From an uncultured Acidimicrobiaceae bacterium (GTDB lineage Bacteria > Actinomycetota > Acidimicrobiia > Spongiisociales > UBA5794), in contig CAMYMC010000019.1 of NCBI GenBank assembly GCA_947259365.1, forward strand, positions 62,001 to 126,000: a stretch of 64,000 bases of DNA, in the 5' to 3' direction. Positions 32,459-40,382 of the stretch are shown here, in pieces (the first letter of the stretch is position 1; each line of letters opens with the position of its first letter). The notes under the pieces were generated by a model. It had not been told where the DNA came from, made no database searches, and was given only the letters and a program-made list of their open reading frames with translations. A program made the translations under genes and the position numbers.

Positions 32459-33733
32459 ATGGCGAGGTTGACGCTCGCCGAGAAGATCCTGGGGAGAGCC
32501 GCCGGCGTCGCCGAGGTCGCCGCCGGCGAGTTCGTCGTCGCCGACATCGACCTCGCGATGATCCACGACATCTTCGCGGCTCGCGTGTTCGACCTCGTGC
32601 TCGATTCGGGTGCGCCCGGGCTCGCCGATCCGGAGGCTGTCGTCGTCGTCATCGATCACCTCGTGCCGGCGCCGACGCCGGAAGCCGCCGATCTGCACCG
32701 CCGGATACGGGAACACGTCGCCGCGCTCGACGTCGGCACCTTCTACGACGCCGGGGAGGGGATCTGCCATCAGCTCCTTCCCGAGCGCGGCCACGTGAGG
32801 CCGGGAATGCTCGTCGTCGGCACCGATTCCCACATGACGACCCACGGAGCACTGGCGGCGGCTGCGACCGGCATCGGCACGTCCGACATGGTCTACGCCC
32901 TCGCCACCGGCAGGCTCTGGTTCCAAGTGCCCGAGACGATCCGCTTCGAGCTGAGCGGGACCCTGTCACCCGGTGTCGTCTGGAAGGACGTCATCCTCGC
33001 GCTCGCCGGTCGGTTCGGGTCCGACGTCGCCCAGTACCGCGCCATCGAGTTCGCCGGTCCGGCGGTCAAGGAGACCGACATGGCGTCCCGGCTCACGGTG
33101 TCCAACATGGCCGTCGAGATCGGTGCCAAGTTCGGCCTCTTCGACGCCGACGAGGTGACCGAGGCGTACCTGCGCGAGCGCGGCATCGAGGCGACCGGCC
33201 CCCTGGCGGCCGATCCGGACGCGAGCTACGAAGCGGTCCACGACGTGTTCCTCTCCGATCTCGATCCCCAGGTGGCGCTGCCCAACGAGGTCGACCGGGT
33301 GGCGCCGGTCGGCGACGTCGCCGGCCAGCCCATCGAGCAGGCCTTCATCGGGTCGTGCACGAACGGCCGGCTCGAGGATCTCGAGGCGGCGGCGGCGATC
33401 CTCGAGGGGAAACGGGTGGCGCCTGGGGTGCGGCTTCTCGTCGCCCCGGCATCGCGACGCGTCCTCCAGGAGGCCTCGGCGCGGGGCATCCTCGACACGC
33501 TCATTGCTGCGGGGGCGTCGGTGCTCCCGAGCGGTTGCGGGCCGTGCTTCGGGGGCCACGGCGGCCTCCTCGGAGCCGGCGAGCGCGCCATCGGGACCCA
33601 CAACAGGAACTTTGTCGGCCGGATGGGTAGCGCCCAGGCAGAGATCTACCTCGCCTCGCCCGCCACCGTCGCCGCGTCGGCGATCGCCGGCCGCATCGCG
33701 GATCCGCGATCGATGGAGGGCGCCGGTGGCTGA
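32459..33733 (+). CDS. Aconitase-family dehydratase large subunit (LeuC/homoaconitase type)
   Basis: 424 aa, the [4Fe-4S] dehydratase large subunit. VVGTDSHMTTHGA is near residue 118. The cluster cysteines are in IGSCTNGR and the CGPCFGGHGG pair, as in LeuC and archaeal-type homoaconitases. Substrates of the family include isopropylmalate, methylmalate, homocitrate and citrate. The same operon holds a LeuA-like synthase, so a matched synthase-dehydratase pair is likely. It has a strong ribosome site (AAGGAGGTGA). Confidence 0.82.
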   Translation: MARLTLAEKILGRAAGVAEVAAGEFVVADIDLAMIHDIFAARVFDLVLDSGAPGLADPEAVVVVIDHLVPAPTPEAADLHRRIREHVAALDVGTFYDAGEGICHQLLPERGHVRPGMLVVGTDSHMTTHGALAAAATGIGTSDMVYALATGRLWFQVPETIRFELSGTLSPGVVWKDVILALAGRFGSDVAQYRAIEFAGPAVKETDMASRLTVSNMAVEIGAKFGLFDADEVTEAYLRERGIEATGPLAADPDASYEAVHDVFLSDLDPQVALPNEVDRVAPVGDVAGQPIEQAFIGSCTNGRLEDLEAAAAILEGKRVAPGVRLLVAPASRRVLQEASARGILDTLIAAGASVLPSGCGPCFGGHGGLLGAGERAIGTHNRNFVGRMGSAQAEIYLASPATVAASAIAGRIADPRSMEGAGG

Positions 33734-34247
33734 GACGATCGTCCGCGGCCGGGTGTGGCACTTCGGCCACGACATCAGCACCGACCTGCTGTCGCCCGGC
33801 GGCTTCGCCATCGGGAGTGTCGACGAGCGCAAGATGCACACCCTCGAGTCGGTGAACCCGGGCTTCGCCGGAGACGTCCGGCCGGGCGACGTCGTGGTGA
33901 CGGGGCGGAACTTCGGCTGCGGGTCGAGCCGGGAGACGGCGCCGGAGAACCTCAAGGCGCTCGGTGTCGGCTGCATCGTGGCCGAGTCGCTGTCGCGCCT
34001 GTTCCTCCGCAACGCGGTCGCGATCGGGCTGCCGGCGCTCGTGTGTCCCGGCGTCCACGAGGCGTTCGCCGATGGGGACGACATCGAGGTCGACCTCGCC
34101 AGCGGCCGCGTCGTCAATCACCGCACCGGAGCCATGCTCGAGGCCTCGGCGCTCCCCGAAGAGATGCGCGAGATCCTCGACGCCGGCGGCATCCTCGCCG
34201 TGTTGCGCCGCCAGTTCGGTGGGGAGGGAGACCCGTCGTCCGGCTGA
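33726..34247 (+). CDS. Aconitase-family dehydratase small (swivel) subunit (LeuD type)
   Basis: 173 aa swivel domain. The signature GRNFGCGSSRETAPENLKALG sits near residues 60-80, and ISTDLLSPGGF near the start is substrate-binding. GTG start overlaps the large-subunit gene by 8 nt. The loop ISTDLLSP, where specificity of LeuD-like proteins lies, is not the usual LeuD NxDTDQIIPA, so leucine biosynthesis is not implied. Confidence 0.82.
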   Translation: MAETIVRGRVWHFGHDISTDLLSPGGFAIGSVDERKMHTLESVNPGFAGDVRPGDVVVTGRNFGCGSSRETAPENLKALGVGCIVAESLSRLFLRNAVAIGLPALVCPGVHEAFADGDDIEVDLASGRVVNHRTGAMLEASALPEEMREILDAGGILAVLRRQFGGEGDPSSG

Positions 34248-34308
34248 GGGTGCGATGCAGCATGCTCATTCGGCGGCACCGGAACGTGACGGAAGCCGTC
34301 GGTTCCCG

Positions 34309-34337
34309 TTGACCCGGGCCGGGTTCACCCGTACAGT
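34309..34337 (+). promoter_or_regulatory. Promoter of the PAS-LuxR gene (-35 TTGACC, -10 TACAGT)
   Basis: TTGACC (34309-34314), a 17-nt spacer and TACAGT (34332-34337) make the best sigma-70-like promoter of the island. Transcription would start near 34344, within the 7-2-7 operator. Confidence 0.6.
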
Positions 34338-34342
34338 CGGAG

Positions 34343-34358
34343 TGATGCATTTGCATCA
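34343..34358. promoter_or_regulatory. Perfect 7-2-7 inverted repeat over the start of the luxR-type gene
   Basis: TGATGCA-TT-TGCATCA lies 6 nt past the -10 and 22 nt before the ATG at 34381. At the catabolic promoters the same motif is far upstream (activator position); here it covers the transcription start (repressor position). This is the pattern of a regulator that limits its own expression. Confidence 0.65.
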
Positions 34359-34380
34359 TCAGCGACGAGAAGGCGAAGCC

Positions 34381-35034
34381 ATGGGCGCCACCGACCGCGT
34401 TACCGGGCCGGAGCTGCTCGACGTGCTCGGCCGCACCTCGGACGCCATGGTCGCGATCGACTCGGACCTGCGCATCGTCGGCTGGAACGAGGCGGCGACG
34501 ACGCTGCTCGGCCGCGACGAGGATGAGGCGTTGGGGCGCTCCTGCTGGGAAGTCCTCGACTGGGACGACCGCTGCGGCAACGAAGTCTGTGCCGAGAACT
34601 GCCTCGCCGCCGTGCCGGGGGATCCCGACGAGATCGTCGCCACCCGTCAGGTCATGGGTCGCTCCAGCACCGGCCGGCGGCTCTGGCTCAACGTCTCGAC
34701 GATCGTGCCTCCTCCGGAGATGCGCGGCGAGCTCCGGCTCGTGCACCTCCTCCGCGAGGTCGACCTGCCCCCCGAACTGGAGCGGCTCGTCGCGGAACGG
34801 ATCGAAGGCCGCAAGCCGGTCCCGGAGGGCGCGGCGAAGCTGCTCGAGACCCTTACCCCTCGTGAGCGCGAGGTCCTCGACCTGCTGACCGAGGGCCTCG
34901 ACGGGGCCGCGATCGCCAAGCGGCTCGTCCTCTCACCGGCGACCGTGCGCAACCACATCCAGCACATCCTCTCCAAGCTCGACGCCCGCAGCCGGGTCGA
35001 GGCGGTGGCGCTGGCCCTGCGCACGAGGCGTTGA
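34381..35034 (+). CDS. PAS-domain LuxR/NarL-type regulator, probable master regulator of the island
   Basis: 217 aa. A PAS domain occupies about residues 10-125 and a LuxR helix-turn-helix about 150-217 (LTPREREVLDLLTEG, LSPATVRNHIQHILSKL). There is no receiver domain, so the signal is sensed by the PAS domain itself. Four cysteines at 55, 65, 70 and 74 (SCWEV and RCGNEVCAENC) could hold a metal or Fe-S cluster, which would suit redox or oxygen sensing for an anaerobic pathway; that is inference. NarL-type HTH dimers bind 7-2-7 inverted repeats, and a perfect one lies at its own promoter and at the bcr promoter. Confidence 0.8.
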   Translation: MGATDRVTGPELLDVLGRTSDAMVAIDSDLRIVGWNEAATTLLGRDEDEALGRSCWEVLDWDDRCGNEVCAENCLAAVPGDPDEIVATRQVMGRSSTGRRLWLNVSTIVPPPEMRGELRLVHLLREVDLPPELERLVAERIEGRKPVPEGAAKLLETLTPREREVLDLLTEGLDGAAIAKRLVLSPATVRNHIQHILSKLDARSRVEAVALALRTRR

Positions 35035-35202
35035 GCCGGCCGAGCTCGAGCGTCCAGTGTCGACAAAGTCGCGAAAAGCCACCGTACACGTGTGGACACT
35101 GCTCGATTGGGACGAGTAGCGTTTGGCGACTGGAACCCAAACGGCGGGCCAATCTGGGGTCCGCCCTCTGAGGCCCCTGTCCGTCAACGAAAGAGAACCC
35201 CA

Positions 35203-36927
35203 ATGCGAAGACCATACAAGTGGCTGGTGCCGCTGTTCGCCCTGGCCCTCGTGGCAGCCGCCTGCGGCGACGACGACGACACCACGCCCACAGCCACGAC
35301 GGCGGCACCGGCAACGACGGCCGCACCGGCGCAGACGACGGCGGCTCCCACCACCGCCGCGCCGGTCACGACTGAGGCGCCTGCAGGCGTCACGCTCATC
35401 ATCGGCACCACGGACTCGATCTCCGGCCTTGACGGGGCAGACGCATATGCCGTGCACGACTGGGAGCTGCTCAAGAACATCGGCGAGGGTCTCCTCAGGT
35501 GGGAGCCCGGATCGGGTGACAAGCTCGTCACCGGCGCTGCGGCCGGCTTCGGCGAGTTCAGCGCCGACGGCCTGAGCTACACGATCGCGCTCAAGCCGGG
35601 CTTGGTGTTTGGGGATGGGACCCCGCTCACTGCCCAGAGCTACGCCGACCAGATCAACGACCGCCTCCTGGTCCTCGAAGGCCCAGGCGGGGTCGGCCCG
35701 GCCCTAGGCCAGCCGTACGTCGAGAGCGTCGAGGCACTCGACGACGTGACGATCAAGTTCAACCTGACGGAGACATGGGGCTTCTTCGAGCAGCTGCTCG
35801 CAGGCGCGCCATACATCCCCACCAACCCGACGCAGTTCACCGCTGCCGAGCTGAACAACTTCCCCGATGCACCGATCTACGGCAACGGGCCGTGGTACAT
35901 CGAGAGCTACGTGGTCGACGAGCAGACGGTGCTGAAGCCGAATCCCACGTATCAAGGCGATTCCCCAGCTCAGGTCGAGCAGGTGATCGTGCGATACTTC
36001 GGCTCGCCACAGTCGATGGCCGAAGCGGTCCAAACAGGTGAGATCGATGTGGCCTGGCGCATCCTCGGGCCCGACTTGATCAGCCAGTTGACCGGCGTGA
36101 GCGGGCTCAATGTGGAGCGCATCAACGCTGGACCGATCCGGTACTTCATCGTGAACCACTCGCTGCCGCCAACGGACGACCCCAACGTGCGCAAGGCGAT
36201 CGCCTACGCGATCGACCGCGATGAGATCAGCGACCGGGTCTTCCAGGGTGCGGTGGATCCGCTGTTCTCGCCCATTCCTCCCGGGTTCCTCGGGGCCAAT
36301 GACGTCTACGACGACGTTTACGCAGCACCCGACGTTGGTGCGGCGACGGCCGCCTTGGCCGCCTCCGGCTACACGCCCGACGCTCCACTGGACCTCACCC
36401 TGGCCTACCCGCCCGAGCACTACGGAGGCACGGTGGCCGACACGATGCAGGTCATGAAGGAGCAGCTCGAGGCAACCGGGGCGGTGAACGTCGACCTGGT
36501 GGCTCAGGAGTGGAGCACCTATATCGGCGCGGTCATCGGCGGCGCCGACTATCCCGTGTCGTTCCTCGGCTGGTTCTACGACTATCCGGACCCCGACAAC
36601 TACCTCAACCCCTTCATTGTCAACGGAGGGCTGGGGACGATGGTGACGGACCCGGACACCGGTGAGGGCATCGATGCCACCTCACAGGAGCTCGTTGACA
36701 AGCTCATACAGGCTGCCTCCACCTCCGATCCGAGTACCCGCGAGGCACTGTACGGGGAGATCCAGGCGCTGCATGCCGAGCTCGTGGTCACGCTTCCGCT
36801 CTGGGTTGAAGCCGAGCACGTCGTCTACCGGGACGGAGTGTCCGGCGACGACGCCTTTGGTTCGCTTGTGACGCTGAACATCGGGCCAACGATCGAGTTC
36901 AACTACAACACGCTCAGCGCGTCCTGA
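35203..36927 (+). CDS. ABC transporter substrate-binding lipoprotein, peptide family 5
   Basis: 574 aa. A lipoprotein signal ends at LVAAAC (lipid-modified Cys 21), followed by an Asp run and a Thr/Ala/Pro-rich linker of about 30 residues typical of actinobacterial lipoproteins. Family 5 extracellular solute-binding fold follows (DppA/OppA type). It would capture a peptide or similar ligand outside the membrane for the permease genes downstream. Ligand unknown; proximity to the aromatic island does not prove an aromatic substrate. The ATG at 35203 was chosen because it begins the signal peptide. Confidence 0.88.
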   Translation: MRRPYKWLVPLFALALVAAACGDDDDTTPTATTAAPATTAAPAQTTAAPTTAAPVTTEAPAGVTLIIGTTDSISGLDGADAYAVHDWELLKNIGEGLLRWEPGSGDKLVTGAAAGFGEFSADGLSYTIALKPGLVFGDGTPLTAQSYADQINDRLLVLEGPGGVGPALGQPYVESVEALDDVTIKFNLTETWGFFEQLLAGAPYIPTNPTQFTAAELNNFPDAPIYGNGPWYIESYVVDEQTVLKPNPTYQGDSPAQVEQVIVRYFGSPQSMAEAVQTGEIDVAWRILGPDLISQLTGVSGLNVERINAGPIRYFIVNHSLPPTDDPNVRKAIAYAIDRDEISDRVFQGAVDPLFSPIPPGFLGANDVYDDVYAAPDVGAATAALAASGYTPDAPLDLTLAYPPEHYGGTVADTMQVMKEQLEATGAVNVDLVAQEWSTYIGAVIGGADYPVSFLGWFYDYPDPDNYLNPFIVNGGLGTMVTDPDTGEGIDATSQELVDKLIQAASTSDPSTREALYGEIQALHAELVVTLPLWVEAEHVVYRDGVSGDDAFGSLVTLNIGPTIEFNYNTLSAS

Positions 36928-36942
36928 CGCCCAGGCGTCAGG
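36923..36942 (+). repeat. Small hairpin at the end of the binding-protein gene
   Basis: CCTGACGC (36923-36930) pairs with GCGTCAGG (36935-36942) around a 4-nt loop and contains the stop codon. It stands 8 nt before the larger hairpin at 36951-36985. Confidence 0.5.
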
Positions 36943-36950
36943 CCAAAGCC

Positions 36951-36985
36951 GGAGAAGGGAGCGGGCCCAGCCCGCTCCCTTCTCC
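36951..36985 (+). terminator. Strong 15-bp hairpin between binding-protein and permease genes
   Basis: GGAGAAGGGAGCGGG pairs perfectly with CCCGCTCCCTTCTCC around a CCCAG loop. There is no U-tract. It probably acts as a partial terminator or a 3'-end stabiliser that keeps the binding protein more abundant than the membrane subunits, a common arrangement in ABC importers. Confidence 0.7.
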
Positions 36986-37012
36986 ATTGGACCCCGGTGT
37001 TACCCTGGCTCG

Positions 37013-38110
37013 ATGCACCCCCTGGCCTTGATCTTTCTGATCATCGGCGTGCCGGCGGCGCTCGCATTGGCCTACATCTTCATCCGAGGATCGCACTCGC
37101 TGCGCCGTTATGTGCTCACCCGAATCGTCCTGACCATCCCGATGGTGCTGATCCTGGCGTCCCTCGTGTTCCTGGTGCTGCGTGTGATTCCCGGCGATCC
37201 GGTCACGTCGGCGCTCGGCCCCAAAGGCAGCCCTGAGGTCAAGGAGCGACTGCGCACCAACCTCGGTCTCAACGAACCGCTGTTCATCCAGTACGGCAGC
37301 TTCCTCGGCGATGTGCTGACCCTCGACCTCGGCAACGCGATGACACTTGCGCAGCGCCCAGTCGTGGACGAGCTGGGGGAGCGACTCCCCGCCACGTTGG
37401 AGCTCATCATCCCGGCGAGCGCCCTGGCCCTGGGGATCGGTCTGATCTTCGGCACGTGGGCTGCGGTGCGCCGAAAGAAGACCTCCGACTATGGATTCCG
37501 CCTCTACAGCGTGGCTATCTACGCCATGCCTGTGTTCTGGCTCGGGCTGCTCTTCCAGCTCCTGTTCGGCGTGTGGCTCGGGTGGACACCGACCGGCGGG
37601 CGAATCGAGGCGACATTGGGCGCCACCGTCGACCGGACCACGAACATGCTGCTGGTCGACAGCGTGCTCCACGGCAACTGGGAAGCCTTTCGGAGCGTGC
37701 TCCACCACATGATCCTTCCCACGCTGACGCTCGGGCTCATCCTGTCCGGCGTGTTCCTCCGGCTGACTCGCATCAACGTCATCGAGACCCTCCAGGAGGA
37801 CTACGTGGCGGCGGCGCGAGCTCGTGGTATCCGCGAGCGTGTGATCACCTATTCGCACGCATTGAAGAACGCGATGATCCCCGTGATCACGCTGATCGGG
37901 CTCCAGGTGGCGATCCTCCTCGGCGGCGCGATCCTCACCGAGACCGTGTTCTCGTGGCCGGGCATGGGGAGGTACCTCGTCGACCGGATCACGGCCAGGG
38001 ACTTCACTGCGGTCCAAGGCTCCATTGTGATGTTCGCCCTCTTCGTGGCCCTCATCAGTCTGGCCGTCGACATCATCTACTCCCTCCTCGACCCGAGGGT
38101 CAAGTACTGA
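37013..38110 (+). CDS. ABC transporter permease, DppB type
   Basis: 365 aa membrane protein of the DppB/OppB family. It starts with an extra N-terminal membrane segment (LALIFLIIGVPAALALAYIF) before the usual RYVLTRIVLTIPMVL helix. The EAA-type loop DYVAAARARGIRERVITYSHALKNAMIP is near residue 255, and the protein ends in LLDPRVKY. The first helix is not typical of DppB and could mean the true start is later (for example near the RYVLTR helix). It couples through its EAA loop to the two ATPases encoded downstream. Confidence 0.86.
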   Translation: MHPLALIFLIIGVPAALALAYIFIRGSHSLRRYVLTRIVLTIPMVLILASLVFLVLRVIPGDPVTSALGPKGSPEVKERLRTNLGLNEPLFIQYGSFLGDVLTLDLGNAMTLAQRPVVDELGERLPATLELIIPASALALGIGLIFGTWAAVRRKKTSDYGFRLYSVAIYAMPVFWLGLLFQLLFGVWLGWTPTGGRIEATLGATVDRTTNMLLVDSVLHGNWEAFRSVLHHMILPTLTLGLILSGVFLRLTRINVIETLQEDYVAAARARGIRERVITYSHALKNAMIPVITLIGLQVAILLGGAILTETVFSWPGMGRYLVDRITARDFTAVQGSIVMFALFVALISLAVDIIYSLLDPRVKY

Positions 38111-39384
38111 TGGCCGTCGATCTCGATCCCCGCGGGCCACCCCAACCCGAGCCCGACGGGTGGGAGCTCGACTTGGAGCGGGTGGGGCTCGTGCGCCGCG
38201 TCCTCCTCGCACGGCGGTACTACCGAGCGGACTGGTGGTTCGTGACCATCGCCTCGGTGATGGTGTTCGGGTTCATGGTGCTGGCGCTGGCCCCGGGCGT
38301 CTTCGCCCCGAATGAGCCCACCGAGCAAGTCGGCCCCCCACTTCTCGCCCCGGGCGCCGTTCCGGATGAGGAGATCCTGTTGTTCCGCGTCGACTCCGGC
38401 TACACCGGATTGATCGATTTCGCCGGACTGGGCCGCGTAGGTACCGGCGTCGTGCGGGGAGCCGCGTCGAGTCAAGCCGTGCGCGACGAGGCCGACCGGC
38501 TGACTGGGGAGCTCGCTGCCGGCGGGAGCGAGGAGAGGGTCCGACTCGACATCGAGCGATATGACGCCCTCGCCGAGGCACTCGACGCGCTGACCGGTGG
38601 AGAGGTAGAGGCGGTCGCTGCCTCCTCGGTAGCGTTCGCGGGCGTTCAGGGCGACTACCCGGACATCGAGGTGAGCGGCCCCATCGTTCCCTCTCACGGC
38701 TCAGGCCGGTCGTTCCTGATGGGCACCAACAACATCGGCCAAGACGTCTTCAGCCGGGTCATCTGGGGCACCCGGATCTCGCTGATCATCGGCTTCTCAG
38801 CGTCGATCGCATCGTTGGTGATCGGCGTGCCCCTTGGTCTTCTGGCCGGCTTCATCGGCGGTTGGCTCGACCGGACGCTCACCGTCATCATGGACAGCCT
38901 GTACGCGTTTCCGGGCTTGCTCCTGGCCATCGCGATCACCGCTGTGTTAGGTCCGAGCATCTTCAACATCATCGTGGCCATTGCCGTGCTCTACATCCCG
39001 ACGTACTACCGGATCGTGCGGGGCCAGACCTTGAGCACCAAAGAGTCGCTCTTTGTCGACGCGGCACGCAGCATCGGAGCCAAGGTGGGCGTCATTCTGA
39101 GGCGGTATGTCTTCCCAAATGTGATCCCGTCGGTGGCCATCATCTTCTCCGTGAACGTTGCCGACGCCATCCTCACCGGCGCCGGGCTCTCCTTCTTGGG
39201 ACTTGGGCTCCCACCGACGACGCCGGATTGGGGAATCGACATCGCCCGCGGAATCGACTCGATGCAGAACGCATGGTGGATCATCACGTTCCCCGGGGTG
39301 GCAGTGATGTTGGTGGTCCTGGCGTTCACCCTGCTCGGTGAGGGACTCACAGAGATCTTCAATCCGAAGCTCCGCGAGCGATGA
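38110..39384 (+). CDS. ABC transporter permease, DppC type with large extracytoplasmic insertion
   Basis: 424 aa, about 120 longer than usual DppC. TM1 (WWFVTIASVMVFGFMVLAL, about residues 40-60) is followed by about 140 polar, acidic residues (about 65-200) before the normal GTNNIGQDVFSRVIWGTRISL and five-helix permease core. The EAA loop is SLFVDAARSIGAKVGVILRRYVFPN. The insertion would lie outside the membrane and might form an accessory domain facing the binding protein. The ATG overlaps the dppB stop in TGATG; a longer upstream reading only shadows dppB. Confidence 0.86.
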   Translation: MAVDLDPRGPPQPEPDGWELDLERVGLVRRVLLARRYYRADWWFVTIASVMVFGFMVLALAPGVFAPNEPTEQVGPPLLAPGAVPDEEILLFRVDSGYTGLIDFAGLGRVGTGVVRGAASSQAVRDEADRLTGELAAGGSEERVRLDIERYDALAEALDALTGGEVEAVAASSVAFAGVQGDYPDIEVSGPIVPSHGSGRSFLMGTNNIGQDVFSRVIWGTRISLIIGFSASIASLVIGVPLGLLAGFIGGWLDRTLTVIMDSLYAFPGLLLAIAITAVLGPSIFNIIVAIAVLYIPTYYRIVRGQTLSTKESLFVDAARSIGAKVGVILRRYVFPNVIPSVAIIFSVNVADAILTGAGLSFLGLGLPPTTPDWGIDIARGIDSMQNAWWIITFPGVAVMLVVLAFTLLGEGLTEIFNPKLRER

Positions 39385-40382
39385 CGAACACCGTTCTCTA
39401 CTCAGTCCGTGACCTCTCGGTGGAGTACGCAACCCGCGGAGGGTTGGTGCACGCTGTGGATCGCGTCTCGCTCGACATCCACAAGGGTGAGATCCTGGGT
39501 CTGGTCGGCGAATCAGGCTGCGGCAAGTCGACGCTGGGGAAGGCGCTGATGCGGATGATCGAGCCCCCCGGGCGGATCACGGGGGGGAAGCTTCTCTTCG
39601 ACGGTCGAGACCTCATGGAGCTGGCCGGCCCCGAGATGCGCCAGGTGCGTGGCGGCCGCATCGGCATGGTCTTCCAAGATCCGATGACATCGCTCAACCC
39701 GATTCAGAAGATCGTGGACCACCTGACGGAGACGATCCAGGCTCACGAGCCCAACGTGAGCACCGCACAGGCTCGCGAGCGATCGGAGGAGTTGGTGACC
39801 CGGCTCGGAATCCGGGACGAGCGGATCGACGACTACCCTCACCAATTCTCTGGGGGCATGCGTCAACGGATCATGATCGCTCTGGCGTTGGCGCTGCGCG
39901 CCGACTTGGTGATTGCCGACGAGCCGACGACGGCGCTTGATGTCATCGTTGAGGCACAGTTCCTCGATCTGATCCGTGAACTCCGCGCCGAGTTCGACCT
40001 CACGATCGTGCTGATCACGCACAACATCGGCGTTGTCGCCGAGATCGCCGACCGGGTCGCAGTCATGTACGCGGGCCGCCTCGTCGAGTTGGGCTCTGTA
40101 TACCGCGTGTTTGATGAGACCGCGCACCCCTATAGCCGGGGCCTTCTGCGCTCCGTGCCCAACATCGACCTCGATGAGGGTGAGCTGTACAAGATGGAAG
40201 GGGCCCCACCGAACCTCCTGGCTCCGCCTCCCGGGTGCAAGTTCCATCCGAGGTGTCCGGAGGTGATGGAGATCTGTCCGGGCGTGGAGCCGGAGCTCCT
40301 TCCCTTGGAGTCCGGCCACAACGTGTCTTGCTGGCTCTACCAGACCCAGCCCGACCGCCAGGAAGAAGGAATTCGTGGCTGA
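39381..40382 (+). CDS. ABC transporter ATPase, DppD type
   Basis: 333 aa. Walker [10 protein letters not shown] is near residue 44, the signature FSGGMRQR near 156, Walker [13 protein letters not shown] near 175, and His of the switch is in LITHNIG. The C-terminal oligopeptide-transporter extension has [16 protein letters not shown], with cysteines that can bind a [4Fe-4S] cluster in this family. It works as a heterodimer with the next ATPase. ATG overlaps dppC by 4 nt. Confidence 0.9.
   Translation: MTNTVLYSVRDLSVEYATRGGLVHAVDRVSLDIHKGEILGLVGESGCGKSTLGKALMRMIEPPGRITGGKLLFDGRDLMELAGPEMRQVRGGRIGMVFQDPMTSLNPIQKIVDHLTETIQAHEPNVSTAQARERSEELVTRLGIRDERIDDYPHQFSGGMRQRIMIALALALRADLVIADEPTTALDVIVEAQFLDLIRELRAEFDLTIVLITHNIGVVAEIADRVAVMYAGRLVELGSVYRVFDETAHPYSRGLLRSVPNIDLDEGELYKMEGAPPNLLAPPPGCKFHPRCPEVMEICPGVEPELLPLESGHNVSCWLYQTQPDRQEEGIRG

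Noticed and set aside
32459-34247. Leucine biosynthesis (leuCD) as the role of the aconitase-like pair
   Set aside because: The context is a regulated catabolic operon and the small subunit has ISTDLLSP instead of the typical LeuD specificity loop; no leuB is present.
37456-38109. In-frame upstream extension of the DppC permease
   Set aside because: It overlaps all of the DppB coding sequence and has Arg/Pro-biased composition; the TGATG overlap start at 38110 is natural.
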